A stretch of DNA of 64,000 nt from Pseudomonas sp. ERMR1:02 (GCF_002277815.1 NZ_NKJI01000015.1:87141-151140), one strand, 5' to 3'. Positions 1 through 9,026 are shown, counted from the first letter of the stretch. The notes: a model not told the origin generated them from the letters alone. Numbers and translations: made by a program.

Positions 1-329
1 TTTACCGCCAGTTCGCCGAGCATGATGATTTGCGCAATGCCAAGTAGGGAGTTGCGCCTGGGCCCTTCCATATGATCCGCCAAATCCATGGTCATGACAT
101 TGGCCGAGGCCAGCGACTCGCAAGCATGGGCCAGCAGGGTTTCGGTATCGAGCTCAGGGTTGACGATGGACATGGTGCCCGGTGTGCGCGGGATGTCCAT
201 GATGGGGGGCTCTGGTTTTAAGTGATCGTCGAAGTCGCGCTCGGCGGCTTCGTGCGGGCGTTTTGAGTCGAGGGTTTCGTACGGGGATGTCGGATCGGTG
301 TCTGGCGGGTTGGGTGTTACTTTGAACAT
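1..329 (-). CDS. DUF6124-type small protein, 3' end cut by window edge
   Basis: Reading leftwards from an ATG at 329, the frame stays open for 109 codons to the window edge. The product starts MFKVTPNPPDTDP and contains LLAHACESLASANVM, a DxxDH-like segment and a GPRRNSLLGIAQIIMLGEL helix. I recognise this as the small Pseudomonas family usually labelled DUF6124 (about 110-130 residues, no known function). Only the last few residues should be missing. An A/G-rich stretch lies just upstream of the ATG. A second, frame-broken member lies at 57552-57936. The long leader upstream is listed separately. The family assignment is from memory; no function is claimed. Confidence 0.75.
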   Translation of the reverse strand, partial: MFKVTPNPPDTDPTSPYETLDSKRPHEAAERDFDDHLKPEPPIMDIPRTPGTMSIVNPELDTETLLAHACESLASANVMTMDLADHMEGPRRNSLLGIAQIIMLGELAV

Positions 330-600
330 GGTGAATCCTCGTTTACTGGTGAGGCTGCCACATTCGTTTCCAAGCGAAGGGGTGGCAGCTGTACGCAGGT
401 TGGAAAACCAGGGTAAACGAGCCCGGCAGACCCAGAAGGTCTCCCACGCACAGCCGCCATAACGAAACCACATAGTGCTAACGAGTACGTTATGAAGAGT
501 GTCTTAGTGTCGTTTACCCATCGGGTTTCCAAGCCCGACCGCTGATTTTCAGCGGCACGGAAACGATAGAACCAGGGCTCACGGCGCACAAGCCGGCGGA
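330..600 (-). promoter_or_regulatory. Leader of the DUF6124 gene with several hairpins
   Basis: No convincing gene lies between 330 and 921. The part next to the DUF6124 start carries three short inverted repeats: AGACC/GGTCT at 428-442, TCGGG/CCCGA at 521-538 and CCGCTGA/TCAGCGG at 539-555. An open frame on the minus strand runs through it (589 to 317) and ends just after the DUF6124 start codon, but its composition is not clearly coding. I recall very similar text upstream of other DUF6124 genes in Pseudomonas. A structured 5' leader is the best guess; a short leader peptide is the alternative. Bases 600-921 show nothing further that I can name. Confidence 0.35.
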
Positions 601-921
601 TTCTGTCGTACCCGTAGGTAACGACGCAAGGTGTTGTAGCTTTCGAGAAGTAATTTTCGTGGCTATTAAACAGACGCGTTTAAGCTTCTTTCAGTGGGCA
701 TCTTCTGTGCAAAAAACTACCTTTTGGAACTACTGCTGTAGGAAATGGGTTGTTTGCTTTTAGGAACTTTCTTATTCGTTCTTTTTGGTTGTTCCAGCGG
801 GATTGCTGCCAGCAAGCGTCCCGCCGTCTTATTTGTCGTCGCCCAATACCCTCTCTACTTCGCGCTTCTGCCGCGACGAGAGGGAAGGCAAATCAAATCG
901 ATGACAATAAGGAAGTTGTAA

Positions 922-1418
922 ATGAATGCACCTCTGCACACCTCGTACACCAACGAACTATCTCCGGAAGTTCTCAGCAGCCTGGACATTTCGCCGTTCA
1001 CCGAGGAAGAACTCGCGCAATTTAACGAAGAAGCTCGGACGATCGTTCTTCAACAGCGCGCTTACGTAGAGGCGCATCGCCCTTGCGCCATTTATCGCTT
1101 CGCAACCGAAGGTAGCCAGACCCGTGATGGCGGGGTAATCCAGCAGGGGACGTCGCTGTTGGAATTCACGTTGGATTGCGGTCGGAAAGTGCGTGCGGCA
1201 CAGAAAGGCATGTCGTCACTTATACCGATGGCAGAACGGCGCAGATCGTAACCACTGCCGGGGAAGGGAACAGTTACCTGGCACTGGTTGGCAGCCGTCT
1301 CAGCAATGGCGACGAAATCATCAATACGCCACAAGACATTGGCTTGTTCGTCGTGCGCGAGGGTGACTCGATGTCAGACGATTTTCTACCCTCTACCGAG
1401 GGAGAAGAAATCCCATGA
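922..1418 (+). CDS. PAAR-associated T6SS accessory protein (frameshifted as given)
   Basis: Two overlapping frames, 922 to about 1200 and about 1180 to 1418, make one protein of about 165 residues if a single base is restored between 1180 and 1215. The N-terminal part (MNAPLHTSYTNELSPEV) is acidic and helical. The C-terminal part is beta-rich with the phrases YTDGRTAQIV, ALVGSRLSNGDEI and NTPQD. I remember this kind of protein being encoded directly before PAAR-domain T6SS effectors in Pseudomonas, and the C-terminal half itself resembles a PAAR-like fold. Its stop overlaps the effector start (ATGA at 1415-1418), so the two are translationally coupled. It may be a loading partner for the effector; that is inference. 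Confidence 0.6.
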
Positions 1419-2827
1419 CCAAGGGCTATTTCATTGGCAAGGATGACGAGACCGCCTGCGGTGGCAAAGTCCTCGATGGCGATATCCACGCCATCATCCA
1501 TGGCGTCGCCCGTGCCTATGAGGGTGATCGGGTCACCTGTGGCAAGGACGGTAAGACATACAGGATCGTCGGTGGCATTGCGTATATGACCAGTAACGGT
1601 AGAGCCGTGGCGGGTACGTTGGATAGCCGTAGTGGTTGCCCCTGCAAAGCGGAATTGATTCCGTCGGTATTTTCCGCCGGTTACCGTACCGAAATGTCCG
1701 CACCGCCAGTGGCCAGGCGAGCGGCTCCAACAGCCGAGCCGGTGGTAAGCAGCCGTTCGGTGGCGAGTGGGCAATCCGGTTTCGCTCCGGCGAGCCATCC
1801 AGTATCACCGGTATTCGGCAGTGCGCTGGCTGAGGAGCCCGGCTTCTATGTCGTGCCTAAAAGCATATCTCGCGGAGCGCTGGAAACTGCGCTTTTTGGC
1901 ACCCGCGATGCGGCGGTAATGCGCAAGTTTCAAGCGGTGAACCCAGGCCTTGGCGACGTCAAGGCGGGCTCGATGATCGTGTTGGGCGATCCGAACAACA
2001 GCTCCTGCACCTATCAGGAAGCGCAACTGATGCAGGCTGCGCAGCAGGTCAAGGCTGCCCTCGATCCTCTAACGCCGGATGAAGCCGAGTTCATGTACCG
2101 CCACGCGGCGGAAATCGCCAGTTTCACCGGCCAGACCTCCACTTGGCTCGGCGTCAGCGCGGCGATGATGGAGAAACACTTGGCCAGTCTGCGCGACACC
2201 CTGCAAGCGATGGAACGTTTGCATCAAGACAGCTACCGTCAACACGGCCATCTCAGATCACCGCAGTTCTTTGCCGACCGCCAACGCCTGCTCGCGCAGC
2301 TCGATGCCCACTTGCTGAACTCCACTCGCCTGCGTAGCCAGACTACGTTGGGCGATCATCCCAAGCTGAAAACGGCGCTTGGCATTTCCAGTCGTAGTCT
2401 GGTGCACCACTGGGACAAGGCGGGTGCGCCGGGGCAGATACCGGGTTATGCCACTCATGTGAATGCAATCAGCCGGGCTGCCAAGTACATGAGTGCAGGG
2501 GGGTACATCGGTATCGGGATTGGCGGGGTTTCTTCGTTGCTGGCTGTTCAGGAGGTTTGTGTTGGTGACTCTGGGGCGGCTTGCGAGAAGGTTAAATTCA
2601 CCGAAGGAGGGAGATTTGCCGGATCCACAATGGGGGGAATAATGGGCGGAGCAGTTCTTCCTTGGGTTGGTCGTCCCGTTTGCTTGGCACTAGGTGCTAG
2701 CACGGCGGTAGGAGGCGTAATTTGCTTTGCGGCGCTGGTTGGAGCTGGTTCATGGGCGGGGGCAGATGCCGTTGGTAGGGGAGGCGAATTTATAGGAGAG
2801 AAATTTTTTGAAGCTAGACAGCCATGA
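1415..2827 (+). CDS. T6SS effector: PAAR domain with glycine-rich, probably pore-forming C terminus
   Basis: The protein has 470 residues. Residues 1-90 are PAAR-like with Cys15, Cys42, Cys75 and Cys77 (TACGG, VTCGKDG, CPCKAE), the domain that caps the VgrG spike. A proline/serine-rich linker follows. Residues 143-193 resemble a LysM module (FYVVPKS ... VKAGSMIVLGDP). Residues 200-350 are predicted helical. From about 359 to 455 come two glycine-zipper hydrophobic stretches (GGYIGIGIGGVSS and GSTMGGIMGGAVL onward), suggesting membrane insertion as in Tse4- or Ssp6-like toxins. No catalytic motif is visible. The stop overlaps the start of a membrane protein that is the likely immunity factor. 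No T6SS structural genes are in the window, so it is an orphan effector. PAAR is confident; pore formation is inferred. Confidence 0.75.
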   Translation: MTKGYFIGKDDETACGGKVLDGDIHAIIHGVARAYEGDRVTCGKDGKTYRIVGGIAYMTSNGRAVAGTLDSRSGCPCKAELIPSVFSAGYRTEMSAPPVARRAAPTAEPVVSSRSVASGQSGFAPASHPVSPVFGSALAEEPGFYVVPKSISRGALETALFGTRDAAVMRKFQAVNPGLGDVKAGSMIVLGDPNNSSCTYQEAQLMQAAQQVKAALDPLTPDEAEFMYRHAAEIASFTGQTSTWLGVSAAMMEKHLASLRDTLQAMERLHQDSYRQHGHLRSPQFFADRQRLLAQLDAHLLNSTRLRSQTTLGDHPKLKTALGISSRSLVHHWDKAGAPGQIPGYATHVNAISRAAKYMSAGGYIGIGIGGVSSLLAVQEVCVGDSGAACEKVKFTEGGRFAGSTMGGIMGGAVLPWVGRPVCLALGASTAVGGVICFAALVGAGSWAGADAVGRGGEFIGEKFFEARQP

Positions 2828-3213
2828 TTAGTGTCGATTACTGGTCTGCTTGGGTTGCAATCATTGTTATTGGTGGCCCAATTCCGTTGGGGGCTGTGAA
2901 CCTCGTATACAGCTTGTATCTAAGCCGCCGTCACCTGGACGCCATGATGGAAGCCTTGAAAAGTAGCCGCTTCGTCTACTTGTGGGGCCCCGCATGGCGG
3001 GGTCGGGGCTGGTTCGGAGGCTTTGTACTGATCACTGTAATCGCCGGAATAGTGGTGTGGCCGAAAGCGGACATCCGCTATGGCAGATTGGATTCCGCGG
3101 ATATCGAAAACTTTCCTCCTCGTCTGAAACGTCTTTTAGTCATTTATGTAACGATGATGATCATTACTGTGGTTTGGATGGGGATTACATACGTGTTACT
3201 AAAACTCAGATAA
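2824..3213 (+). CDS. Putative membrane immunity protein for the PAAR effector
   Basis: The product has 129 residues with three hydrophobic segments at about 9-33, 64-80 and 103-126, so it is an inner-membrane protein. A positively charged stretch (LSRRHLDA) separates the first two. I do not recognise a named family. Its ATG overlaps the stop of the effector gene by four bases, the usual arrangement for T6SS effector-immunity pairs. A polytopic partner is what known pore-forming T6SS toxins need, because immunity must act inside the inner membrane. The 3' part of the effector gene and this gene are somewhat richer in A and T than their surroundings, consistent with exchange of toxin-immunity cassettes. 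Confidence 0.6.
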   Translation: MISVDYWSAWVAIIVIGGPIPLGAVNLVYSLYLSRRHLDAMMEALKSSRFVYLWGPAWRGRGWFGGFVLITVIAGIVVWPKADIRYGRLDSADIENFPPRLKRLLVIYVTMMIITVVWMGITYVLLKLR

Positions 3214-3255
3214 CTCGATAGCCGAATTTCCAGGTTGTCATTGAAGCACCAAACG

Positions 3256-3292
3256 CAAAAACGGCACCCGAAGGTGCCGTTTCTGTTTTTAC
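3256..3292. terminator. Bidirectional terminator between immunity gene and nuoN
   Basis: The hairpin ACGGCACC-CGAA-GGTGCCGT lies at 3261-3280, with A-rich sequence before it and T-rich sequence after it. It sits between the converging immunity gene (+) and nuoN (-) and can serve both. Confidence 0.85.
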
Positions 3293-3309
3293 CGAGTATC
3301 GCTAAGCGA

Positions 3310-4773
3310 TCAACCCGCCAACCCCGATTGCTGAACCAGGTTCAGCAGCGGCTGCGGATACACACCGAGGAAGAACGCCACCAGGGCGATGGCCAGCAGC
3401 ATTACGCCGCCTGCCTTCTGTTCCCAGTGCAGTTGCGCATCGTGGCGACGCAGGTTCGGTTCGATCAAGTACAGGGTGACCATCACGCGCAGGTAGTAGA
3501 ACACGCCGATGGCGCTGCCCAGTACCAGGGAACCGACCAGCCACCATTGGTGCGACTCGACACCGGTGGCGATGATGTAGAACTTGCCGATGAAGCCCGC
3601 GGTCAGCGGGATACCGGCCAGGGACAGCATCATCACGGTCAGTACGGCGGTCAGGTACGGACGGCGCCAGAACAGGCCGCGGTATTCGTACAGGGCGTCC
3701 GCATCACGGCCTTTGTACGGCGAAGACATCAGGGTGATCACGCCGAATGCGCCCAGGCTGGTGATCACGTAGGTGACCAGGTACACGCCGATGGCTTCCA
3801 CGGCCAGACCCTTGCTCGCCACCAGGGCGATCAGCAGGTAACCGAAGTGGGCGATGGACGAGTAACCCAGCAGACGCTTGAGGTTGCTCTGGGTCAGTGC
3901 CAGCAGGTTACCGAACAGGATCGACGCGATGGCAATGATGGTCAGCACGTCGCTCAGTACACCGCTGCTCGCCGCTGGCGAGATCTGGAACAGACGCACC
4001 ATTACCGCGAACACAGCCACTTTGGAAGCGGTCGCCAGGAACGCTGCAACCGGCGCCGGAGCACCTTCGTAAACGTCTGGGGTCCAGAGGTGGAACGGTA
4101 CCAGCGACAACTTGAATGCCAGACCGATCAGCATCATGCCCAGGCCCAACTGAGCCAGCGAGCTCGGCAGGCCGGTGGCCGCCAGGGCCTGGCCGATACC
4201 GGTGAAACTCAGGGAGCCGGAGTCGGCGTAGAGCAGGGCCATACCGAACAACAGGAATGCGGAACCGGCAGCCGACAGCACCATGTACTTGATACCGGCT
4301 TCGAGCGAACGCTTGTTGAAGAAGGCGTAAGCCACCAGACCGTAGACCGGTACCGAAAGCAGCTCCAGACCGATGAACAAGCCGGCCAAGTGTTGCGCGC
4401 TGACCAGCACCAGGCCACCGGCGGCGGCCATCAGGATCAGCAGGTACAGTTCTTCACGGTTGCCCGGGTAACCCGTACCGCCATCGCCGAGATAGGCGTG
4501 GGCGAGGGTCACACAGGCGAGGGTAGCGATCAGGATCAGCGCCATGTACAGGCACGCGAAGCTATCGATCTGCAGCAATGGCGTCACAGCCAGTGGCGCG
4601 ACTTTCAAAGCCGGCAGGATCGACAGCAATGCCAGGTTCAGACCCGCCACCGACAGCAGGAAGGTCTGGGAGTGGTTGCGGCGCCAGGCGATAGCCAACA
4701 TCACCACGATGATCGTGGCGCTGGTGATCAACAGTGGCCCAAGCGCAATAAAGTGTTGAAGTGTGAATTCCAT
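3310..4773 (-). CDS. nuoN: NADH-quinone oxidoreductase subunit N
   Basis: The 487-residue, highly hydrophobic protein has about fourteen membrane helices and belongs to the Mrp-antiporter-like proton-pumping subunits of complex I. The start MEFTLQHFIALGP at 4773 is chosen over the longer open frame because it matches the family N terminus and fits the short gap after nuoM. Segments such as GLELLSVPVYGLVAY and KLSLVPFHLWTPDVYEG carry the conserved charged residues of these subunits. It is the last gene of the nuo operon and is followed by a strong hairpin terminator. It acts in the inner membrane in proton translocation coupled to NADH oxidation. Confidence 0.97.
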   Translation of the reverse strand: MEFTLQHFIALGPLLITSATIIVVMLAIAWRRNHSQTFLLSVAGLNLALLSILPALKVAPLAVTPLLQIDSFACLYMALILIATLACVTLAHAYLGDGGTGYPGNREELYLLILMAAAGGLVLVSAQHLAGLFIGLELLSVPVYGLVAYAFFNKRSLEAGIKYMVLSAAGSAFLLFGMALLYADSGSLSFTGIGQALAATGLPSSLAQLGLGMMLIGLAFKLSLVPFHLWTPDVYEGAPAPVAAFLATASKVAVFAVMVRLFQISPAASSGVLSDVLTIIAIASILFGNLLALTQSNLKRLLGYSSIAHFGYLLIALVASKGLAVEAIGVYLVTYVITSLGAFGVITLMSSPYKGRDADALYEYRGLFWRRPYLTAVLTVMMLSLAGIPLTAGFIGKFYIIATGVESHQWWLVGSLVLGSAIGVFYYLRVMVTLYLIEPNLRRHDAQLHWEQKAGGVMLLAIALVAFFLGVYPQPLLNLVQQSGLAG

Positions 4774-4780
4774 AGCGCTC

Positions 4781-6313
4781 TTACCGGGCCGAAGCGAGTT
4801 GAGTGAAGGCGGTGCCGAACCACTGCTGCACGCCATGCATCGTCGCGGCAGAGGTATCGAGGAACGGTTGCGGGTAGACGCCGATGAAAATCAGCAGCGC
4901 TGCCAGACCGACCACCATGATCAGTTCGCGACCATCCATGCCATGCAGCACCGCGTCCGATTTGGACGGGCCGAAGTAGGCACGGTGGATCATGATCAGC
5001 GAGTAGACCGAACCGAACACCAGGCCGGACGTCGCGATGATGGTGACCCATGGGGCGATCGGGAAGGTGCCGATCAGGATCAGGAACTCGCCGACGAAGT
5101 TGCCGGTAACCGGCAGGCCCAGGGACGCGGCTGCGAAAAACAGGCTGAGTGCCGGCAGGTAAGCGATCTTCGACCACAGGCCTCCCATTTCACGCATGTC
5201 GCGGGTGTGGGTGCGTTCGTACAGCTGGCCACTCAGGATAAAGAGTGCCGCGGCCGACAGACCGTGCGCCAGCATCTGCATTATCGCGCCCTGCAACGCC
5301 AGTTGGCTGCCGGAGTAGATGCCGATCAGTACGAAGCCCATGTGGGAAACGGACGAGAAGGCAATCAGACGCTTGATGTCGGTTTGCGCGAACGCCAGGA
5401 ACGCACCGTAGAAGATCCCGATCAAACCCAGGGTCATGGCAAACGGCGCGAACTCGGCCGACGCATTCGGGAACAGCGGCAGGGCGAAACGCAGCAGGCC
5501 GTATGCAGCAGTCTTCAGCAAGATACCGGCGAGGTCGACGGAACCTGCGGTCGGTGCCTGGGCGTGAGCGTCAGGCAACCAGGAGTGGAACGGTACAACT
5601 GGCAGTTTCACTGCGAAGGCAATGAAGAAGCCGAGCATCAGGATGTACTCGGTGGTCATCGACATCTTGGTTTTCAACAGGTCGGCGTAGTTGAAGGTAA
5701 TCACGCCGGTGTCGTTGAAGTTGACCAGTACCAGACCCAGGATCGCCACCAGCATGATCAGGCCGGAAGCCTGAGTGAAGATGAAGAACTTGGTCGCCGC
5801 ATAGATCCGGGTTTTCTTGCCGTCCGAAGAACTGTGACCCCAGAGCGCGATGAGGAAGTACATCGGCACCAGCATCATTTCCCAGAAGAAGAAGAACATG
5901 AACAGGTCGAGGGCGAGGAACACGCCGACAACGCCGCCCAGGATCCACATCAGGTTCAGGTGGAAGAAGCCAACGTGACGTTGAATCTCTTTCCACGAGC
6001 AGAGTACCGAGAGGACACCCAGCAAACCGGTCAGCATGATCATCAACAGCGACAGGCCGTCGAGGGCCAAGTGCACGCTGATGCCGAAACGCTGGATCCA
6101 GATGTGCTTGAACTCAAGCACCCAAGTCGGATCGGCGCCAGGTTTTGGTGCCAACGAATAGTCGCCGTGGGCCCACAGCCAGAGGCCGAGAGCGAGCAGC
6201 AGGGACATGGTGATCAGCGCAATCCAGCGGGGGAGGGTGGCGCCGAAGCGCTCACCCATCCAGCACAGCAGGCCGCCGATGAAGGGGATCAGGATTAGCC
6301 AAGGCAGAATCAT
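4781..6313 (-). CDS. nuoM: NADH-quinone oxidoreductase subunit M
   Basis: The 510-residue antiporter-like membrane subunit of complex I has about fourteen helices. The segment FFFWEMMLVPMYF places a glutamate at residue 145, equivalent to the essential helix-V glutamate of the E. coli subunit, and KLPVVPFHSWLPDAH carries the broken-helix lysine region. The start MILPWLILIPFIG follows nuoL by about 40 bases, and the stop is 7 bases before nuoN. It forms one of three parallel proton channels with NuoL and NuoN. The reading frame is intact and of normal length. Confidence 0.97.
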   Translation of the reverse strand: MILPWLILIPFIGGLLCWMGERFGATLPRWIALITMSLLLALGLWLWAHGDYSLAPKPGADPTWVLEFKHIWIQRFGISVHLALDGLSLLMIMLTGLLGVLSVLCSWKEIQRHVGFFHLNLMWILGGVVGVFLALDLFMFFFFWEMMLVPMYFLIALWGHSSSDGKKTRIYAATKFFIFTQASGLIMLVAILGLVLVNFNDTGVITFNYADLLKTKMSMTTEYILMLGFFIAFAVKLPVVPFHSWLPDAHAQAPTAGSVDLAGILLKTAAYGLLRFALPLFPNASAEFAPFAMTLGLIGIFYGAFLAFAQTDIKRLIAFSSVSHMGFVLIGIYSGSQLALQGAIMQMLAHGLSAAALFILSGQLYERTHTRDMREMGGLWSKIAYLPALSLFFAAASLGLPVTGNFVGEFLILIGTFPIAPWVTIIATSGLVFGSVYSLIMIHRAYFGPSKSDAVLHGMDGRELIMVVGLAALLIFIGVYPQPFLDTSAATMHGVQQWFGTAFTQLASAR

Positions 6314-6352
6314 GACGGGCTCAATTCCTTTCGCAAGTTCGCAAGGTTCATA

Positions 6353-8206
6353 TCAGACCGCTACCAGCACGACGGCGCCGATTACCAGCACGGCACCAGC
6401 AGCCATCGAGGCGGCATACCAACGCAGTTGACCGGTCTCGGTACGGCTCAGGGCGGTGTGACCACCCTTGGCCATGCGCGGGATCAGACCGATGGTCTGG
6501 TCGAGCGGGTCTTTGCGCAGGATGTGGCTGATCGCCAGGTAAGGCTTGACGAACAGTTTGTCGTAGATCCAGTCGAAGCCCCAGGCAGCGAACCACCAGG
6601 CCGACAGGAAGCGGCCGATACCGCTGTTGGCGATGGCGGTCACGAAGCGACGCTTGCCGAGGAACAGCAGCGCGGCCAGCAGGATACCGGACAGGGCGAT
6701 GGCGCCCGAAGCGATTTCCAGACTGTGCTTGGCTTCGCCACCGGCATGGCCGACGCTTTCCGGCAGTACACCGTGCAGCGGCGGAACGATCATCGCGCCA
6801 ATGGCGGTGGACAATACGATCAGCACCGACAGTGGCAGCCAGTGAGCGATGCCGTGACCGGCGTGGGCTTCGGTCTTCGCTTCACCATGGAACGTGATGA
6901 AGATCAGGCGGAAGGTGTACAGCGAAGTCATGAACGCGCCGACCAGACCTGCGTAGAGCAGACCGTGGTTGCCGCTGGCGAACGCTTCCCAGAGGATTTC
7001 GTCCTTGGAGTAGAAGCCTGCGGTCACCAGTGGCAGGGCCGCCAGGGCCGCACCGCCGACGATGAAGCTGGCGTAGGCCAGAGGCAATTTCTTCCACAGG
7101 CCGCCCATCTTGAAGATGTTCTGCTCGTGGTGGCAGGCAACGATCACCGCACCGGATGCAAGGAACAGCAAGGCCTTGAAGAAGGCGTGGGTCATCAGGT
7201 GGAAGATCGCGCCATCCCAGGCGCCCACGCCCAGGGCCAGGAACATGTAGCCGATCTGGCTCATGGTCGAGTAGGCGAGGATACGTTTGATGTCGGTCTG
7301 AACCAGGGCTGCAAAACCTGCCAGGACCAGGGTCACGCCACCGACGATGCCTACTAGATGCAGGATATCCGGCGCGAGGGCGAACAGACCGTGGGTACGG
7401 GCGATCAGGTAGACACCGGCGGTCACCATGGTTGCGGCGTGGATCAGTGCCGAAACCGGGGTAGGACCGGCCATCGCATCCGCCAGCCAGGTTTGCAGCG
7501 GCAGTTGCGCGGATTTACCGACAGCGCCACCCAGCAGCATCAGGGTGGCCAGGACCATCCAAATGTTGCCCGCCTGGAATTTCTGCGGTGCCAGCACCAG
7601 CAGTTCCTGGACGTTCAGGGTACCCAGTTGGGCGAACAGGATGAACAGGCCGATGGCCATGAACACGTCGCCGATGCGGGTCACGATGAAGGCTTTGAGT
7701 GCGGCGTTACCGTTGTTGCGGTTGCTGTAGTAGAAACCGATCAACAGGTACGAGCACAAGCCCACGCCTTCCCAACCGAAGTACAGGAACAACAGGTTAT
7801 CGCCCAGCACCAGGAACAGCATGCTGGCGATAAACAGGTTGGTGTAGGCGAAGAAACGCGAGTAACCGGCTTCACCGCGCATGTACCAGGACGCGAACAG
7901 GTGGATCAGGAAGCCAACGCCGACGACCACACCGAGCATGGTCAGGGACAGACCATCCAGGTACAGCGCGAAGTTCGGCTTAAAGCCTTCCACCGCCATC
8001 CACTGCCACAACACTTGGGTGTAGTGACCGCCTTCAGGTGGCGCGACGTTGAATTGCCAGATCACGTAGGCCGTGACGATGGCAGACAAGCCGATGGAGC
8101 CGACGCCGATCAGCGCCGAAAGGTTTTCCGAGAGGCGTCCACGGGAGAACGACAGCAGCAGGAAACCAATGAGAGGGAATACGAAAGTCAGATAGAGAAG
8201 ATTCAT
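6353..8206 (-). CDS. nuoL: NADH-quinone oxidoreductase subunit L
   Basis: The 617-residue membrane subunit carries the antiporter-like core and a C-terminal extension with the long lateral helix that braces the membrane arm of complex I. YFGWEGVGLCSYLLI includes the key glutamate at residue 146, and KSAQLPLQTWLADAMAGPTP is the conserved channel segment. Its ATG overlaps the stop of nuoK (ATGA), so translation is coupled. Its length is normal for gammaproteobacterial NuoL, with no frame problem. Confidence 0.97.
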   Translation of the reverse strand: MNLLYLTFVFPLIGFLLLSFSRGRLSENLSALIGVGSIGLSAIVTAYVIWQFNVAPPEGGHYTQVLWQWMAVEGFKPNFALYLDGLSLTMLGVVVGVGFLIHLFASWYMRGEAGYSRFFAYTNLFIASMLFLVLGDNLLFLYFGWEGVGLCSYLLIGFYYSNRNNGNAALKAFIVTRIGDVFMAIGLFILFAQLGTLNVQELLVLAPQKFQAGNIWMVLATLMLLGGAVGKSAQLPLQTWLADAMAGPTPVSALIHAATMVTAGVYLIARTHGLFALAPDILHLVGIVGGVTLVLAGFAALVQTDIKRILAYSTMSQIGYMFLALGVGAWDGAIFHLMTHAFFKALLFLASGAVIVACHHEQNIFKMGGLWKKLPLAYASFIVGGAALAALPLVTAGFYSKDEILWEAFASGNHGLLYAGLVGAFMTSLYTFRLIFITFHGEAKTEAHAGHGIAHWLPLSVLIVLSTAIGAMIVPPLHGVLPESVGHAGGEAKHSLEIASGAIALSGILLAALLFLGKRRFVTAIANSGIGRFLSAWWFAAWGFDWIYDKLFVKPYLAISHILRKDPLDQTIGLIPRMAKGGHTALSRTETGQLRWYAASMAAGAVLVIGAVVLVAV

Positions 8207-8511
8207 CCGCGCATCTCGCTGGCAGCGTCGATATCGAGAGTGTGGAAGCGGCGGTACAGCTGCAACAGAATCGCCAGGCCAATACTGGCCTCGGCGGCTG
8301 CCAGGCTGATCACCAGGATGAACATGATCTGTCCATCCGGCTGCGCCCAGCGGCTACCGGCAACAATGAACGCCAAAGCGGAGGCATTCATCATGACCTC
8401 CAGGCTCATCAGCACGAAAAGAATGTTGCGGCGGACCATCAGGCCGACCAGACCGAGGCAGAACAGGATGCCGGCGACCGCCAGACCATGCTCCATAGGG
8501 ATAGCAGGCAT
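8203..8511 (-). CDS. nuoK: NADH-quinone oxidoreductase subunit K
   Basis: The 102-residue subunit has three membrane helices with membrane glutamates at residues 38 and 74 (MSLEVMM and AAAEASIG), the pair known to be needed for proton transfer in this family. Two ATGs are possible, at 8517 and 8511. The second is preferred because the AAGGAG ribosome site at the end of nuoJ lies eight bases before it but only two before the first. It overlaps nuoL by four bases. Confidence 0.95.
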   Translation of the reverse strand: MPAIPMEHGLAVAGILFCLGLVGLMVRRNILFVLMSLEVMMNASALAFIVAGSRWAQPDGQIMFILVISLAAAEASIGLAILLQLYRRFHTLDIDAASEMRG

Positions 8512-8513
8512 CG

Positions 8514-9017
8514 TCATTGCTCCTTGGCTTCGTTGCGGCCCAAGTGGAACGCCGTGACGGCTGCGGCGAGCAGCAGCATCGAGGCGAGTTCAACCACCAG
8601 CAGATAAGGACCGAACAGGCTGATGCCCACGGCCTTGGCGTCTACGGTGGTGTGGCCGATGGCCTGACCGGTCTGGTGGGAGAACAGCACATACAGCAGT
8701 TCCACCAGCAGCAAGGCTGCGAGGGCGACCGGGCCGCCCCAGATACCGGGCTTGAGCCAGACGCGCTCTTGCTGAACCGAGGCAGGCCCCAGGTTCAGCA
8801 TCATCACCACGAACACGAACAGCACCATGATGGCGCCAGCGTAGGCGATCACTTCCAGTACACCGGCAAACGGCGCGCCGAGGGCGAAGAACGTCATCGC
8901 CACGGCAATCAGCGAAATGATCAGGTAGAGCAGGGCGTGCACAGGGTTGGTGTTGGTGATCACGCGAAGCGTGGATACAACAGCGATACCCGATGCGAAA
9001 TAGAAAGCGAATTCCAT
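8514..9017 (-). CDS. nuoJ: NADH-quinone oxidoreductase subunit J
   Basis: The 167-residue protein has five membrane helices and belongs to the proton-conducting link between the quinone-site subunit NuoH and the antiporter-like subunits. VLEVIAYAGAIMVLFVFVV is the conserved helix-3 region, which undergoes a conformational change during turnover in homologous enzymes. It lies between nuoI (9-base gap) and nuoK in the usual order. The frame is intact. Confidence 0.96.
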   Translation of the reverse strand: MEFAFYFASGIAVVSTLRVITNTNPVHALLYLIISLIAVAMTFFALGAPFAGVLEVIAYAGAIMVLFVFVVMMLNLGPASVQQERVWLKPGIWGGPVALAALLLVELLYVLFSHQTGQAIGHTTVDAKAVGISLFGPYLLVVELASMLLLAAAVTAFHLGRNEAKEQ

Positions 9018-9026
9018 CTTTCTTCC

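Noticed and set aside
317..589. 90-codon ORF upstream of the DUF6124 gene
   Set aside because: It overlaps the start of the DUF6124 gene and coincides with hairpins. A non-coding leader is more likely, although a leader peptide is not excluded.
3235..6298. Two 500-codon open frames antisense to nuoN and nuoM, rich in Gln and His
   Set aside because: The Gln/His richness comes from reading hydrophobic Leu/Ala codons backwards, a usual artefact opposite membrane proteins.
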